Below are positions 24,666 to 32,846 of a stretch of DNA of 59,107 bases, one piece after another (position 1 is the first letter of the stretch; every line of letters begins with the position of its first letter). A program made the translations under genes and the position numbers. The notes beneath the pieces were generated by a model that worked only from the letters and a program-made list of their open reading frames with translations, made no database searches and had not been told where the DNA came from. Source of the stretch: a virus; the IMG/VR virus record IMGVR_UViG_3300020453_000595, positions 1 through 59,107 of that record; one strand, 5' to 3'.

Positions 24666-25151
24666 TTACCTCCAGTTCATTGCGCCCTGGGCCTGCATCA
24701 CGCGAGTACCGACAGCGGTATCTGCAGGACCGGGGATAGACATGATGAATTCAGAACCCGCCCTGTCGTAGGCGTAGCGCCGAACCTCGTCGCGCCGGTA
24801 GTTGGCGACGTAAAGGGTTTGAGCCAGGCGGTCTGTCTCTCTGAGATAGACCTCCCAATAGTCCTTGTCCGCCTTGAGCGGTTCGGACTGGAAGATGGCG
24901 CGCTCAGTATCACCAGTAATGCGCTCGACCCGACTGGGCTGAGGCTGCGCTTCGCTCTTGAAGATCTGAGAGACCTTAAAAACTTTGTCGCATCGATCAA
25001 GGTGCTCAAGCACTCGCGAATAGAAATAACTATCCGGGACTCTTGCCATAGCCTCTTCCACCCGAGCGATATCACCGGCTGGGAGATTGGCTCCTACGTT
25101 GTACCCCAAATGGAAGCGACAACGGCTTTTGTCGTAGTCGTTGAGCTCCAA
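24666..25151 (-). CDS. Probable head-completion/neck protein (161 aa)
   Basis: MELNDYDKSRCRFHLGYNVG, LPAGDIARVEEAMARVPDSY, then VLEHLDRCDKVFKVSQIF, ETDRLAQTLYVANYRRDEVR and a C-terminal IPGPADTAVGTR. This all-alpha pattern ending in an ADTxVGxR segment recurs in small cyanophage virion proteins near capsid genes, fitting an adaptor between portal and tail. Assignment is by position and general pattern. Confidence 0.55.
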   Translation of the reverse strand: MELNDYDKSRCRFHLGYNVGANLPAGDIARVEEAMARVPDSYFYSRVLEHLDRCDKVFKVSQIFKSEAQPQPSRVERITGDTERAIFQSEPLKADKDYWEVYLRETDRLAQTLYVANYRRDEVRRYAYDRAGSEFIMSIPGPADTAVGTRVMQAQGAMNWR

Positions 25152-25186
25152 AATAAATCAGCGACCTGAATCTAATTCTATGAAAG

Positions 25187-25618
25187 TCAGCCGCAGTAAA
25201 TTACGTCAGCAGCAATGACCTCATCCCAGTCGACACGACCAATCTTCTTGAGCTGATCAAGATTTTTGAAACGTTCGCCTGGCAGAGAAAGCCGAAGCTC
25301 GACGATCTTCTTGGCGGTTGCATATCCAATACCCTTTACGGATTTGGCAATCGCTTCTGCCGTTGCAACGTTTAGGTTCAAACGAGTATCTGCAGGGATA
25401 ATCGTTTCCGGCAGCTTGTCTTCGTCGACTTCCTTCTCTGCTGACTGAGGCGCAACTGTCTTGCCAGTGCGACCTTTGCCGGCTTCGTAGCTGACGAGAT
25501 CATCAAGCGCAACGTATTGAACTGCACCGCTTGAATTCTTGACCATCGCCCAGTCCTTGTCGTGGTGGCTAATAAACTCGACAAGCTGGCCAGTTTTAGT
25601 GTTTTGGTAAAGAGCCAT
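25187..25618 (-). CDS. Helix-hairpin-helix (ComEA-like) protein (143 aa)
   Basis: The N-terminal half is an SH3-like beta domain (YQNTKTGQLVEFISHHDKDW, VQYVALDDLVSYE). A linker leads to a ComEA-type HhH pair at residues 80-143: RLNLNVATAEAIAKSVKGIG, ATAKKIVELRLSLPGERFKN, LDQLKKIGRVDWDEV. HhH domains bind DNA backbones without sequence preference. It sits just beyond the capsid/decoration terminator, among head and tail genes, so a role at the DNA exit of the head is plausible but inferred. Confidence 0.7.
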   Translation of the reverse strand: MALYQNTKTGQLVEFISHHDKDWAMVKNSSGAVQYVALDDLVSYEAGKGRTGKTVAPQSAEKEVDEDKLPETIIPADTRLNLNVATAEAIAKSVKGIGYATAKKIVELRLSLPGERFKNLDQLKKIGRVDWDEVIAADVIYCG

Positions 25619-25624
25619 ATGCGC

Positions 25625-25659
25625 AAAAAAAAGAGGGCGTCTGGTGGCCCAGCGCCCTC
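25625..25659 (-). terminator. Strong rho-independent terminator after capsid operon
   Basis: Stem GAGGGCG (25633-25639) pairs with CGCCCTC (25653-25659). On the minus strand eight T follow. It ends the capsid/decoration transcript, so the HhH gene and genes beyond need readthrough or another promoter. Confidence 0.88.
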
Positions 25660-25683
25660 ATCCTAGGGAATAACGTTTAAGAA

Positions 25684-26319
25684 TCAGGACTCAGTGGTAT
25701 ACGGAATCCGAGTATCTTCAACAGTTGCAACTGCATCGTCGAGGTAATAAGAAACCTCGCAGATGATCGGGGTGCCGCCAGTAGCAGTAGAGCTCAAGGT
25801 TGAGCCAGTGCCGGTGCCACCGCTATCGCGGACGAAGACCTTAAGGGTCTCGAGGCCAGCAAGGGCAGAACCAGTGACAACACCGTTCTTTGCAGAGGCG
25901 GGGGCAATAGTGCCGCCGGAGACTGCAATGGTCGGAGTGGAGACAACAGTGGTGCTGATGGTGGCGGCAGCAGAAGCTGCGGCATCCTTCAGGGCAATGG
26001 TGTCGGTGTTGGTGCCCGACAGGCCGGAAGTGGCAGAACCAGCATCCTTGTTCTTGCGAGTGTCAGACACACGCAGGCCCACGGAATAGACCACAGCGCC
26101 GGCGGGGATGACCATGCCAGTGATGTTCTCGCGCACCTTGTCGTCGCCGCGCATATCCGGTGAAGGAATGATCACGTCGAACTCGGTGCCGCCGGTGGAG
26201 TCCACCAGCGCATAGCCGACCTTGTGGTAGTACACGCGGCCGGGGACAGCAACCACAGGTTGGCCCTGGTAGCTGCTCAGATTGGTAACCCAGTTACCGG
26301 GGAAAATCTTCTTAGCCAT
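25684..26319 (-). CDS. Probable capsid decoration/structural protein (211 aa)
   Basis: Begins MAKKIFPGNWVTNLSSYQGQ; a beta-rich protein with YYHKVGYALVDSTGGTEFDV, NITGMVIPAGAVVYSVGLRV and an Ala/Thr/Val-rich centre, ending EVSYYLDDAVATVEDTRIPY. It lies between the capsid gene and the terminator, 16 bases after the capsid stop, so it should be made in large amounts. This supports a decoration role, although no specific family was recognised. Confidence 0.65.
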   Translation of the reverse strand: MAKKIFPGNWVTNLSSYQGQPVVAVPGRVYYHKVGYALVDSTGGTEFDVIIPSPDMRGDDKVRENITGMVIPAGAVVYSVGLRVSDTRKNKDAGSATSGLSGTNTDTIALKDAAASAAATISTTVVSTPTIAVSGGTIAPASAKNGVVTGSALAGLETLKVFVRDSGGTGTGSTLSSTATGGTPIICEVSYYLDDAVATVEDTRIPYTTES

Positions 26320-26335
26320 AGTTACTTACCTCCTA

Positions 26336-27478
26336 TCAATATACGAAAGAGTAAGCAACGGTAATGAAGTCGCGGTTAAGCACTTCAAAACCAGCAAACA
26401 ACGACCAGATCATGATAATGAATCTAGAAAAATCGTCGTTATTGTTGAGGAGAATCTGGGCGTTATTACCGCCAATGCCAACACCAACTGCCTGAGGACC
26501 AAAGAAGATCATCGGAGCAGCAGTGGTCACAGCATTAGTGACAGAAGCATCACTAATGGTGACTTGCAGAGACTTCTCTGCAAGGTTGGTTGATTCAAAC
26601 CAACGGACGCCCTCAAAGAGGAAGCCAGTAGGCATCACAGGCTGACCTGCGACGAAACCTGCTTGCCCATAAGCGGGACCCATGCCATAGAAGAAGTTGG
26701 CGTTGGGAGCCTGCTCAGGTTGCAGGGGGTTGACCATGCCATTACCCGCATATCGGGCAATTTCACGGAACGCATCGTTCTGACGAAGATGCATCATTGC
26801 CGTGGGATCGGCAATACAGCGGTAGTAACCGTCAGCGAACGTAGGAACGTTGCGCTTACGCATGTCCTTGACCACCTGCAGCAGGTCGGTCTTGACATCG
26901 AACTTCGCAGATTCGCCGGCTGCGTAGTTCAGGATCGGAGCAGAAGATGCCTTGGCCTTGCTCAGAGGGTAATAGTAACCGCCCTGGGTGCCGTCAGCTT
27001 CGCCGTTTGCCTCGGCCTTAAACAGTTCGTCAGCGAAGACGCGATCGCGCCAACGACGATAATCATCAAGCAGGGTCAGAGAGCCGATTGACTGGTGGAA
27101 AACATTCAGGTTTCCAGTGTCAAGCAGCAGGCGCTGTGCAGTCAGCAGGGTTTCGCGAGCAACCTTGAAGGTACTGGGCGCAGTAGCATCAGTCGGATCA
27201 GCAGGACCCGTATATTCCTTCAGGTTGACGAGAACCTTATCTTTTACGATCGAGCGGCTAGATGACGTGCCAAGAGTCTGGTCAGCAGTACGCTCTCGGG
27301 AATCCTTATTGCCAGGATTACCCCAGAAGCGGTAACGATCAAGCTGAACAGTTTGGCCGGGTTGTTTCGCGAAATCGTGAACAACCACGGGCTCTACGGC
27401 CATCTCGATGATGTAACCGGGATGGGGGCGGTAAAGCTCGGCACCTAGCAGCTTGGGAAAGTCATTATCAATCCACAT
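26336..27478 (-). CDS. Major capsid protein
   Basis: A 380-residue protein from the ATG at 27478 (MWIDNDFPKLLGAELYRPHP). HK97-fold-like layout: an N-terminal arm, E-loop region TVQLDRYRFWGNPGN near residue 48, the spine helix ARETLLTAQRLLLDTGNLNV, a P-domain segment GYYRCIADPTAMMHLRQNDA, then RWFESTN and MIFFGPQAVGVGIGG, ending NRDFITVAYSFVY. The sequence style suggests an N4 gp56-like capsid group, but that is inference. An upstream in-frame extension to 27577 has no coding character. Together with the decoration-like gene it forms a terminator-bounded operon. Confidence 0.8.
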   Translation of the reverse strand: MWIDNDFPKLLGAELYRPHPGYIIEMAVEPVVVHDFAKQPGQTVQLDRYRFWGNPGNKDSRERTADQTLGTSSSRSIVKDKVLVNLKEYTGPADPTDATAPSTFKVARETLLTAQRLLLDTGNLNVFHQSIGSLTLLDDYRRWRDRVFADELFKAEANGEADGTQGGYYYPLSKAKASSAPILNYAAGESAKFDVKTDLLQVVKDMRKRNVPTFADGYYRCIADPTAMMHLRQNDAFREIARYAGNGMVNPLQPEQAPNANFFYGMGPAYGQAGFVAGQPVMPTGFLFEGVRWFESTNLAEKSLQVTISDASVTNAVTTAAPMIFFGPQAVGVGIGGNNAQILLNNNDDFSRFIIMIWSLFAGFEVLNRDFITVAYSFVY

Positions 27479-27511
27479 GGGATGATATTCCTCAGCTGTA
27501 AGGGTGATATG

Positions 27512-27528
27512 GCACGCAAACTGCGTGC
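27512..27528. promoter_or_regulatory. Perfect inverted repeat with three-base loop in capsid leader
   Basis: GCACGCA (27512-27518), loop AAC, TGCGTGC (27522-27528). It lies 34 bases upstream of the capsid ATG and also upstream of the divergent LAGLIDADG gene. It may stabilise the capsid mRNA 5' end, serve as an operator, or be part of a hairpin promoter. Confidence 0.5.
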
Positions 27529-27566
27529 TGACTCTTAATATAAGGAAAATTTCTAGGGAAAGCTTT

Positions 27567-28274
27567 TTGGATGTCACGGATGTCCGGGGGCTGCTCGGGC
27601 TGCTCCTCGTTGACGGGAGTTTGGTGTATTACCGCAGTCCCTCCGGTGGTTACATACAGATGACAATTACGGCCGGGATAAAAGAATCGGCCTATCTCGA
27701 GGAAAAAGTCGCTGAATTCAAGTCTTTTTTCCCTACGCGTGCAGAGATTGCCCCTTACAGCACGGCGAAAAGGGCAAACGGTAAGCAGACCACAGTCCTT
27801 CGTTTTAGGGCTTCTACCAATAAACTCCGACCGCTCTATAACCTGCTTTACCCAGCAGGAGAGAGACAGATAACCCAGCCCGTCCTGGACATTCTTGGAG
27901 CGCAGGCCGCCGCCTGGTGCTGGGCCGAGAGCGCGGTCATCGGGAAACGGGGCGGAGCAAAACTTTCTCGAGTTGGCAATACACGAGTAGAGGCCATGCG
28001 CCTGAACAACTGGTTCGAGCTGCTGACTGGCGCACGTGGGGAGGTGAAGGACTACCGCAAGCGTCCAAGGATTTCATTCAGCCCCGAGCAGACAAAGAAG
28101 ATCCAGGACGCTCTGATCCAATACGCACCGAAGAGCCGCATTCACCTATTCACTGGAGACGTTCCCGATGTCAGCGCAATTCGTAGTGCGCGTACTGAGC
28201 TATTGCTTGGGAGTGGGCACGCTAAGTCTGAAAGGTCGGAGGCAGAGGCCCTGGTTGGAAATCATCAGACCTGA
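27567..28274 (+). CDS. LAGLIDADG-type homing endonuclease
   Basis: A 235-residue protein from the TTG at 27567. The first helix VRGLLGLLLVDGSL is a LAGLIDADG motif with the acidic residue retained. It is followed by YIQMTITAGIKESAYLEEKV (strand then helix), RFRASTNKLRPLYNLLYPAG, and a second-half motif near residues 113-130 (ILGAQAAAWCWAESAVIGK). Such free-standing nucleases cut capsid or polymerase genes of related phages lacking the insert and spread by repair. It lies directly beside, and divergent from, the capsid gene. Start choice is uncertain; a GTG at 27504 is also in frame. Confidence 0.7.
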   Translation: MDVTDVRGLLGLLLVDGSLVYYRSPSGGYIQMTITAGIKESAYLEEKVAEFKSFFPTRAEIAPYSTAKRANGKQTTVLRFRASTNKLRPLYNLLYPAGERQITQPVLDILGAQAAAWCWAESAVIGKRGGAKLSRVGNTRVEAMRLNNWFELLTGARGEVKDYRKRPRISFSPEQTKKIQDALIQYAPKSRIHLFTGDVPDVSAIRSARTELLLGSGHAKSERSEAEALVGNHQT

Positions 28275-28743
28275 GACCGAGAAGCCGTACCTCAACCACC
28301 AGCTAAAGCTCTTGAGAGATGCCCACCCAGGCAAGCTCGACACTCACCTAGACATGCTCCCCACAGATGGCTTCTACGACAAGTTCCGTCTCAGGGTTCG
28401 GAGCGATGAGCTGTACAGGGCCTATGAGCTCATGTACCCCAGGGACAAGAAGATCATCACACCACAGATCATCAGCATTACCGGGATACCAGGCATCTCT
28501 GCCCTCTGGTCTGACAGGGGCAGGGTTGTGGGCAGACTCGGCAAGATCTTGACGCGCTGGAAAGACGACGAGAATCAGCTCCTGGCGGAATATATCAATC
28601 AACAGGGCTTCGAGTGCATGGTCACTAAAAGCAGCGGTGTCAGATTTACACGCGCTTCAACAAAAGAATTGATTGACGTTCTTAGACCCTTGACTCACAG
28701 ATCCATGCGTTCCAAGTTCGTAAAACAACCTCCACGTCTCTAG
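28168..28743 (+). CDS. LAGLIDADG-like protein, paralogue lacking the acidic residue
   Basis: A 191-residue protein with the same domain order as the gene at 27567: VLSYCLGVGTLSLKGR in place of LLGLLLVDGSLVYYRS, then RLRVRSDELYRAYELMYPRD (matching RFRASTNKLRPLYNLLYPAG), and ALWSDRGRVVGRLGK. In the first motif the catalytic Asp is replaced by Gly, so it may be inactive, a maturase-like binder, or a subunit partner. The start overlaps the upstream gene by 107 bases; a GTG slightly downstream is possible. Confidence 0.6.
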   Translation: MSAQFVVRVLSYCLGVGTLSLKGRRQRPWLEIIRPETEKPYLNHQLKLLRDAHPGKLDTHLDMLPTDGFYDKFRLRVRSDELYRAYELMYPRDKKIITPQIISITGIPGISALWSDRGRVVGRLGKILTRWKDDENQLLAEYINQQGFECMVTKSSGVRFTRASTKELIDVLRPLTHRSMRSKFVKQPPRL

Positions 28744-28905
28744 GCTTAAGAAGCCTCGAAGAAGAACTGCGTCAGAGGCGTCATCCCGTCAGGAGTCCGG
28801 GTTTTTGTAGTTTCAACGGACTGGCGACCGATCCTCCCTGCACTTGGCCGGTGTGGGGAGGCGCCTGACATTTTTTATATTGATTGACAGACAATAATTA
28901 TTTCC

Positions 28906-29127
28906 ATGCCAGAAGAGATGGATTGCAAGGACGGGTTCTGCCAAATGCGCAAGCCCTTTAAAGAAGTGAAGGCCGGTGACATCCTTTTCGCCCCAATTGA
29001 AGACGACCTGCAGCACGAGATTCCCAAGGAATCCGCACAAGCTGAAGACTCGAAAATGCGTCAGCGATTTCTTCAGTACTGTGATGAACACCCATACGAC
29101 GTTGAGTGCAAGATCTACGACGTATAA
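28906..29127 (+). CDS. Small protein with CP12-like C-terminal Cys motif
   Basis: A 73-residue protein. The C-terminus reads RFLQYCDEHPYDVECKIYDV, with C59-x8-C68 and the Y-C-D-x-x-P...E-C-x-x-Y-D spacing that forms the GAPDH-binding loop of CP12. CP12 inactivates GAPDH and phosphoribulokinase and is carried by some cyanophages. The rest differs: no AWD central motif, and a second Cys pair near the N-terminus (C7 and C12, in DCKDGFC). So it is a half-CP12-like protein, and redox control is a reasonable but untested idea. Confidence 0.55.
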   Translation: MPEEMDCKDGFCQMRKPFKEVKAGDILFAPIEDDLQHEIPKESAQAEDSKMRQRFLQYCDEHPYDVECKIYDV

Positions 29128-29176
29128 CTGATTGAATTGATTATCTAGACTGTCACCATACACAGGTGCCAGCAGA

Positions 29177-29617
29177 ATGGCTGTCTTTAATAAACTCAAT
29201 GGCTTTGTAGAGCACCTCGCTGAGGGTGTTCACAACCTTGGCAGTGACCAGCTGGTTCTTGCGCTGAGCAATGTTGCTCCTTCAGCCGAAACCACAGTTC
29301 CGACAACCACGACGGCAAATTGCGTCTTGGCCAACGTCACCGAGATTACCTATACCGGCCTGAGCTCACGCCAAGTCACCACTTCAAGTGGCTCTCAGAG
29401 CTCAGGAACTTATCGCCTGACTTTGGCCGACCTGACACTCAGTTCAACTGGAACTGTGGGGCCGTTCCGTTATATCTATCTCTACAACGACGCCCCGACA
29501 AGTCCGGCTGATCCGCTGATCGGTTACTTCGACTACGGTGCAAACCTAACGCTGAACAACGGCGAGAGCTTGACGATCGACTTTGACCAGGCTTCCGGCG
29601 CTTTAACGCTGGCCTGA
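29177..29617 (+). CDS. Virion structural protein (146 aa)
   Basis: MAVFNKLNGFVEHLAEGVHN, LGSDQLVLALSNVAPSAETT, then beta strands and a C-terminal YIYLYNDAPTSPADPLIGYF, GANLTLNNGESLTIDFDQAS. The FNKlnxFVExlxxgvHNlgsdxLklaLsN...dPLIgyfDYG pattern is common in phage tail-associated proteins encoded before fibre genes. First gene of the rightward fibre module. Confidence 0.65.
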   Translation: MAVFNKLNGFVEHLAEGVHNLGSDQLVLALSNVAPSAETTVPTTTTANCVLANVTEITYTGLSSRQVTTSSGSQSSGTYRLTLADLTLSSTGTVGPFRYIYLYNDAPTSPADPLIGYFDYGANLTLNNGESLTIDFDQASGALTLA

Positions 29618-29640
29618 TGAAAACCCTGCTGAGGTAAAAA

Positions 29641-31701
29641 ATGAGCCTCACAGCTGGGGTTGGTTCCTTTTCTGTATCTGCAAATAACGCACAACTGACG
29701 TATAGACGGATTGAAGTTGAGCCGGCTCAGGTGAGGGCCGACTTCAATCTTGCCTATCGATTTATCGATGGCTACCCCACCTTTATTGGATCTAACGGGG
29801 GACTGAACAACACTGCGCCGACGCCTTCGCATCAGGAGCATGACTTAATTGTTGTTCTTGCGTTAAATGTCGATAACGATACGATTCCAAGCGTTCCAGT
29901 CAACAGTGGCTGGACTAGCGCTCACTACAGCAGCGTTAGCGGAACTGGTGCTATCGGATGGCGTATTGCCTATAAGTTTGCAAAGTCCAATACTGAAACG
30001 GTCGGCAACTGGTTCACAGCTGATCGCCTTATTGTCGCTGTCTATAGAAACGCTCGAGGCCCAATCGGTACTGCGCAAGTATCCATCGGTACGTCTACAA
30101 ACCTCATCACCTACCCAGCCGCTGACAGCGATGTCATTGGCACGGCAGGTACACGGCTTCTTCACTTCGCTATCAGCGCCCCTAGCAATGACGCTGGCTC
30201 TACGCCGACTGGACTAACCACAAGGATTAGCACTGGGAGCCTTACTGGATCTACAGCTCCTAGTGTTGCCCTGCACGACCAGGAAGTCTCGACTACTGGG
30301 AGTTACCCAGCATTTACCAACGGGATTAGCAGCGCTGGAACGACAGTCGGCATCACGCTTGGAATCGGCTACGGCACTCCACCACTGACAGCTGAGACGG
30401 TCTCCTTTAGTACCGCAATCAGTGGCGAAGTCCTACCAGACACGGTTCTCCTCGACAGCAAGGGATATCGCGCTGAGCTTGGCCAGGTTCTCACCTCCTA
30501 CCAAAGCTTCTTCACCTGCAATGGAGGGAGCTTTGCTCTTAGCGGTTCGACCCTGGATACACATCTTGGGTTCTACCTGCAGGCAGAGAAAGGAGGCTTT
30601 GACTACTCCTTAACAGAGGCCTTCCTGCAGAGAGCACTGCTGTTCTTCCCGCAGTCAGGCTCGTTCACCCATGCATGGTCATCGATTGACCTGCCAAAGG
30701 GATTTTTTACTACGCCGCAAAGCGGAGTCTTCACAAGCACGGTTGCTAGTACTGGGATAACCCATACAGCAATGCTGTTTACTGAACGTATTGATCTTGA
30801 TGCGACCCTGGCAGAGGGCGATCTCCAACGCTCAATCATCGAAGCATTTGGCGGCACCAGCCTGAGCTTTGGCCTGTCCCAGGTCGGTATTCAGAACATC
30901 AGCGAATCCCCCGCCGGGGGTGGCCCAACACGCAAGCCTGACGTTGAACATGGCGGCAGCGATCCGTCAACTCAAAGCTTTCTTCGCCCCCGATTCACTA
31001 AATACAACTCGGTTAGCAAGTCTCGTGACTTGGGCCGTATCAATAACTTCTTCGGCACTTTCAACGGTGAAATCGGCGCAGAGTCCGGGTCTCAAACTTT
31101 GTTCTTTAAGATCCACACTCTTGGTGCTGCGTCATTGCGTATCACTAAAAATGCTTCGAATAGGTATACCGACAAACAAATCTCTGTTGGTATTCTCGAC
31201 TCGAATAGAAAGCAAGTCCAAACCTCCGTTCAAGGCTTCGCTTTCCAGAACGAGATCCTAAATACCGAAAACACTGAGGGAGCTGACCCTTTACCTGGAG
31301 GCACTTACTACTTCACGGTAAGTAGCAGCCAGTGGCAGAAGATCCCGTACAGCATCTCGATTCAGGCAATCCGATTTAAAGACATCAAAGGCGAAGTGGT
31401 TCTCACCATGTTGCCGACCAGTCGCTTCGCTATTGCCAAACTACGCGGACCAGCACTTCTGCAAAACGCCACTACGACCACTATTCCAACCAACGATCAG
31501 CTCATTCGCCCGACTGGAGCCATCGTCGTTAGCAACGCATCAGCTGGTGAATTGGTCATACCTTCTGGTATCGCACTTGGTCGCATGCTGCCTAGCGGTC
31601 GACTCAAGATGACGCACAAAATTTCTGCTACAGCAACATTGAGTGCAGCGAATGTAGCTACGCTTAGTTCACAGCCACCTTCATACGGCGGCGGTTATTA
31701 A
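29641..31701 (+). CDS. Large tail-fibre/receptor-binding protein (686 aa)
   Basis: The protein is beta-rich throughout. The N-terminal third resembles a jelly-roll (HDLIVVLALNVDNDTIPSVP, GWRIAYKFAKSNTETVGNWF). A middle part has repeated FFTCNGGSFALSGS-type strands. The C-terminal part has a PPC-like domain (LFFKIHTLGAASLRITKNAS ... PGGTYYFTVSSSQWQ) and a terminal SSQPPSYGGGY. This order and size fit a tail fibre or appendage binding the host surface. AGGTAAAA precedes the ATG. Confidence 0.65.
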   Translation: MSLTAGVGSFSVSANNAQLTYRRIEVEPAQVRADFNLAYRFIDGYPTFIGSNGGLNNTAPTPSHQEHDLIVVLALNVDNDTIPSVPVNSGWTSAHYSSVSGTGAIGWRIAYKFAKSNTETVGNWFTADRLIVAVYRNARGPIGTAQVSIGTSTNLITYPAADSDVIGTAGTRLLHFAISAPSNDAGSTPTGLTTRISTGSLTGSTAPSVALHDQEVSTTGSYPAFTNGISSAGTTVGITLGIGYGTPPLTAETVSFSTAISGEVLPDTVLLDSKGYRAELGQVLTSYQSFFTCNGGSFALSGSTLDTHLGFYLQAEKGGFDYSLTEAFLQRALLFFPQSGSFTHAWSSIDLPKGFFTTPQSGVFTSTVASTGITHTAMLFTERIDLDATLAEGDLQRSIIEAFGGTSLSFGLSQVGIQNISESPAGGGPTRKPDVEHGGSDPSTQSFLRPRFTKYNSVSKSRDLGRINNFFGTFNGEIGAESGSQTLFFKIHTLGAASLRITKNASNRYTDKQISVGILDSNRKQVQTSVQGFAFQNEILNTENTEGADPLPGGTYYFTVSSSQWQKIPYSISIQAIRFKDIKGEVVLTMLPTSRFAIAKLRGPALLQNATTTTIPTNDQLIRPTGAIVVSNASAGELVIPSGIALGRMLPSGRLKMTHKISATATLSAANVATLSSQPPSYGGGY

Positions 31702-31747
31702 CGGTCCTCGACGACGGACTAAAAAACCCTTTCAGATATAGAAGTCC

Positions 31748-32170
31748 ATGGCATTCTCGCAGTACTTTGCGACGCAAGTCCTGAGCTGGGTGAAAGGCGC
31801 CCCATTCCCAACTGCGCTGTCCAACGTCTATATCTCTCTGCATAGTGCAGACCCTGGCGTGTCAGGCACGAACGCCGACGAGACTGCAGCCATCACCAAC
31901 ACTGCTAACCGTACAACTATTGCCAGCTCTGCACTGGGCGCGGTTTCTGGCGCATCTGGTGGCGGCTTCGAGATCACGAACACTGGAGTGGTTCAGCTGA
32001 CAACTTCAGCTAGCAACTCGAACGCAATCACCGTTACACATTTCGGTGTTTGGGATGCAGCAAGTGGCGGCAACTTTCTTGCCTCAGGTCAACTCACCTC
32101 AAGTGTTGACGTTGAGTTAGGCGATACCGTCCAGTTCAATATCGGTGCCATGGCGGTGCGTGTGGTCTGA
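31748..32170 (+). CDS. Small tail-fibre-type structural protein (140 aa)
   Basis: The pattern FATQVLSWVKGAPFPTALSN, VYISLHSADPGVSGTNADET, ANRTTIA and FGVWDAASGGNFLASGQLTS belongs to a widespread family of phage tail-associated proteins (W..G..fp..p..vyvgLHtadPg..G..E......Y.R). Function probably fibre tip or connector. Its stop overlaps the next start (TGATG). Confidence 0.7.
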   Translation: MAFSQYFATQVLSWVKGAPFPTALSNVYISLHSADPGVSGTNADETAAITNTANRTTIASSALGAVSGASGGGFEITNTGVVQLTTSASNSNAITVTHFGVWDAASGGNFLASGQLTSSVDVELGDTVQFNIGAMAVRVV

Positions 32171-32301
32171 TGGCGAAAATCAAAAAGTCCCTGTTGGGCG
32201 AGCCTCATAAAAACCCGATTTTCAAAAAGACCACACAAGGTCAAGGTCGCCGCAGCCGCCCCAAACCGGGCAAAAAAATGATGCGCGGACAAGGCAAGTA
32301 A
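32170..32301 (+). CDS. Small basic peptide (43 aa)
   Basis: MAKIKKSLLGEPHKNPIFKK, then GRRSRPKPGKKMMRGQGK: a highly basic protein. Coupled to the preceding gene by TGATG. Likely binds nucleic acid or acidic virion parts, which is inferred from charge. Confidence 0.55.
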   Translation: MAKIKKSLLGEPHKNPIFKKTTQGQGRRSRPKPGKKMMRGQGK

Positions 32302-32331
32302 AGGCTACGTTTAAAACACATAAGGAAGGGC

Positions 32332-32652
32332 ATGCTTTCTACGCAATATCGCCTTCGACTCGAGTTTATTTGTAAGTGCATTGCTAACGGCGAAGAGGTA
32401 AAACTCGACGACATGATCTGGGCAGACAAGCTCGGCAAGGCAAATCGCAGTGCATCAGAGATGCTCCGCAAGGCACGCCGCAAAGCAAACAACCCAGACA
32501 TGCAGCCCGGAAGCCTGGATGACTTCATGAACCAAATGGACCTAGGCGATCCAGATCCCTCGAATCACGTTGTCGATGGCTTTAACACCGTCGAAGAGAT
32601 TGCTGCCTGGTTCAAGCAGGACAAGACCGACGACTGGCGTCAACGGGACTAA
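32332..32652 (+). CDS. Conserved cyanophage-type protein (106 aa), unknown
   Basis: MLSTQYRLRLEFICKCIANG, EVKLDDMIWADKLGKANRSA, EMLRKARRKANNPDMQPGSL, then PDPSNHVVDGFNTVEEIAAW and an end KTDDWRQRD. The pattern is familiar from cyanophage genomes as an unnamed conserved protein; I know no function. It converges on the gene at 32649 with a four-base overlap. Confidence 0.65.
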   Translation: MLSTQYRLRLEFICKCIANGEEVKLDDMIWADKLGKANRSASEMLRKARRKANNPDMQPGSLDDFMNQMDLGDPDPSNHVVDGFNTVEEIAAWFKQDKTDDWRQRD

Positions 32653-32846
32653 TCGTCTCGCAGGTAAGACACTTCCATCATCGCCGTCCTGAAGATGCGC
32701 CGCAGGTGCCAGAGCATCTCCTGCTCTTCCCTTTCTGCAGCGGGAGAGCCAGGCCACATCTTGAAATGAAACTCGATTGACGCTGCGATCTGCGCAACCT
32801 CGTCTGGCGTCAGCTCAAAGACCAGCCTGGTGCTGTCATCCTTCAT
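32649..32846 (-). CDS. Small helical protein (65 aa) downstream of endolysin
   Basis: MKDDSTRLVFELTPDEVAQI, FHFKMWPGSPAAEREEQEML, HLRRIFRTAMMEVSYLRDD. Soluble and helical. It shares TAATG with the endolysin stop, so the two are co-translated. Function unknown. Confidence 0.55.
   Translation of the reverse strand: MKDDSTRLVFELTPDEVAQIAASIEFHFKMWPGSPAAEREEQEMLWHLRRIFRTAMMEVSYLRDD

Noticed and set aside
23787-25169. Long open frame of 460 codons on the plus strand
   Set aside because: It is antisense to two well-supported leftward genes (23775-24662 and 24666-25151), has no plausible family features and reads across their junction.
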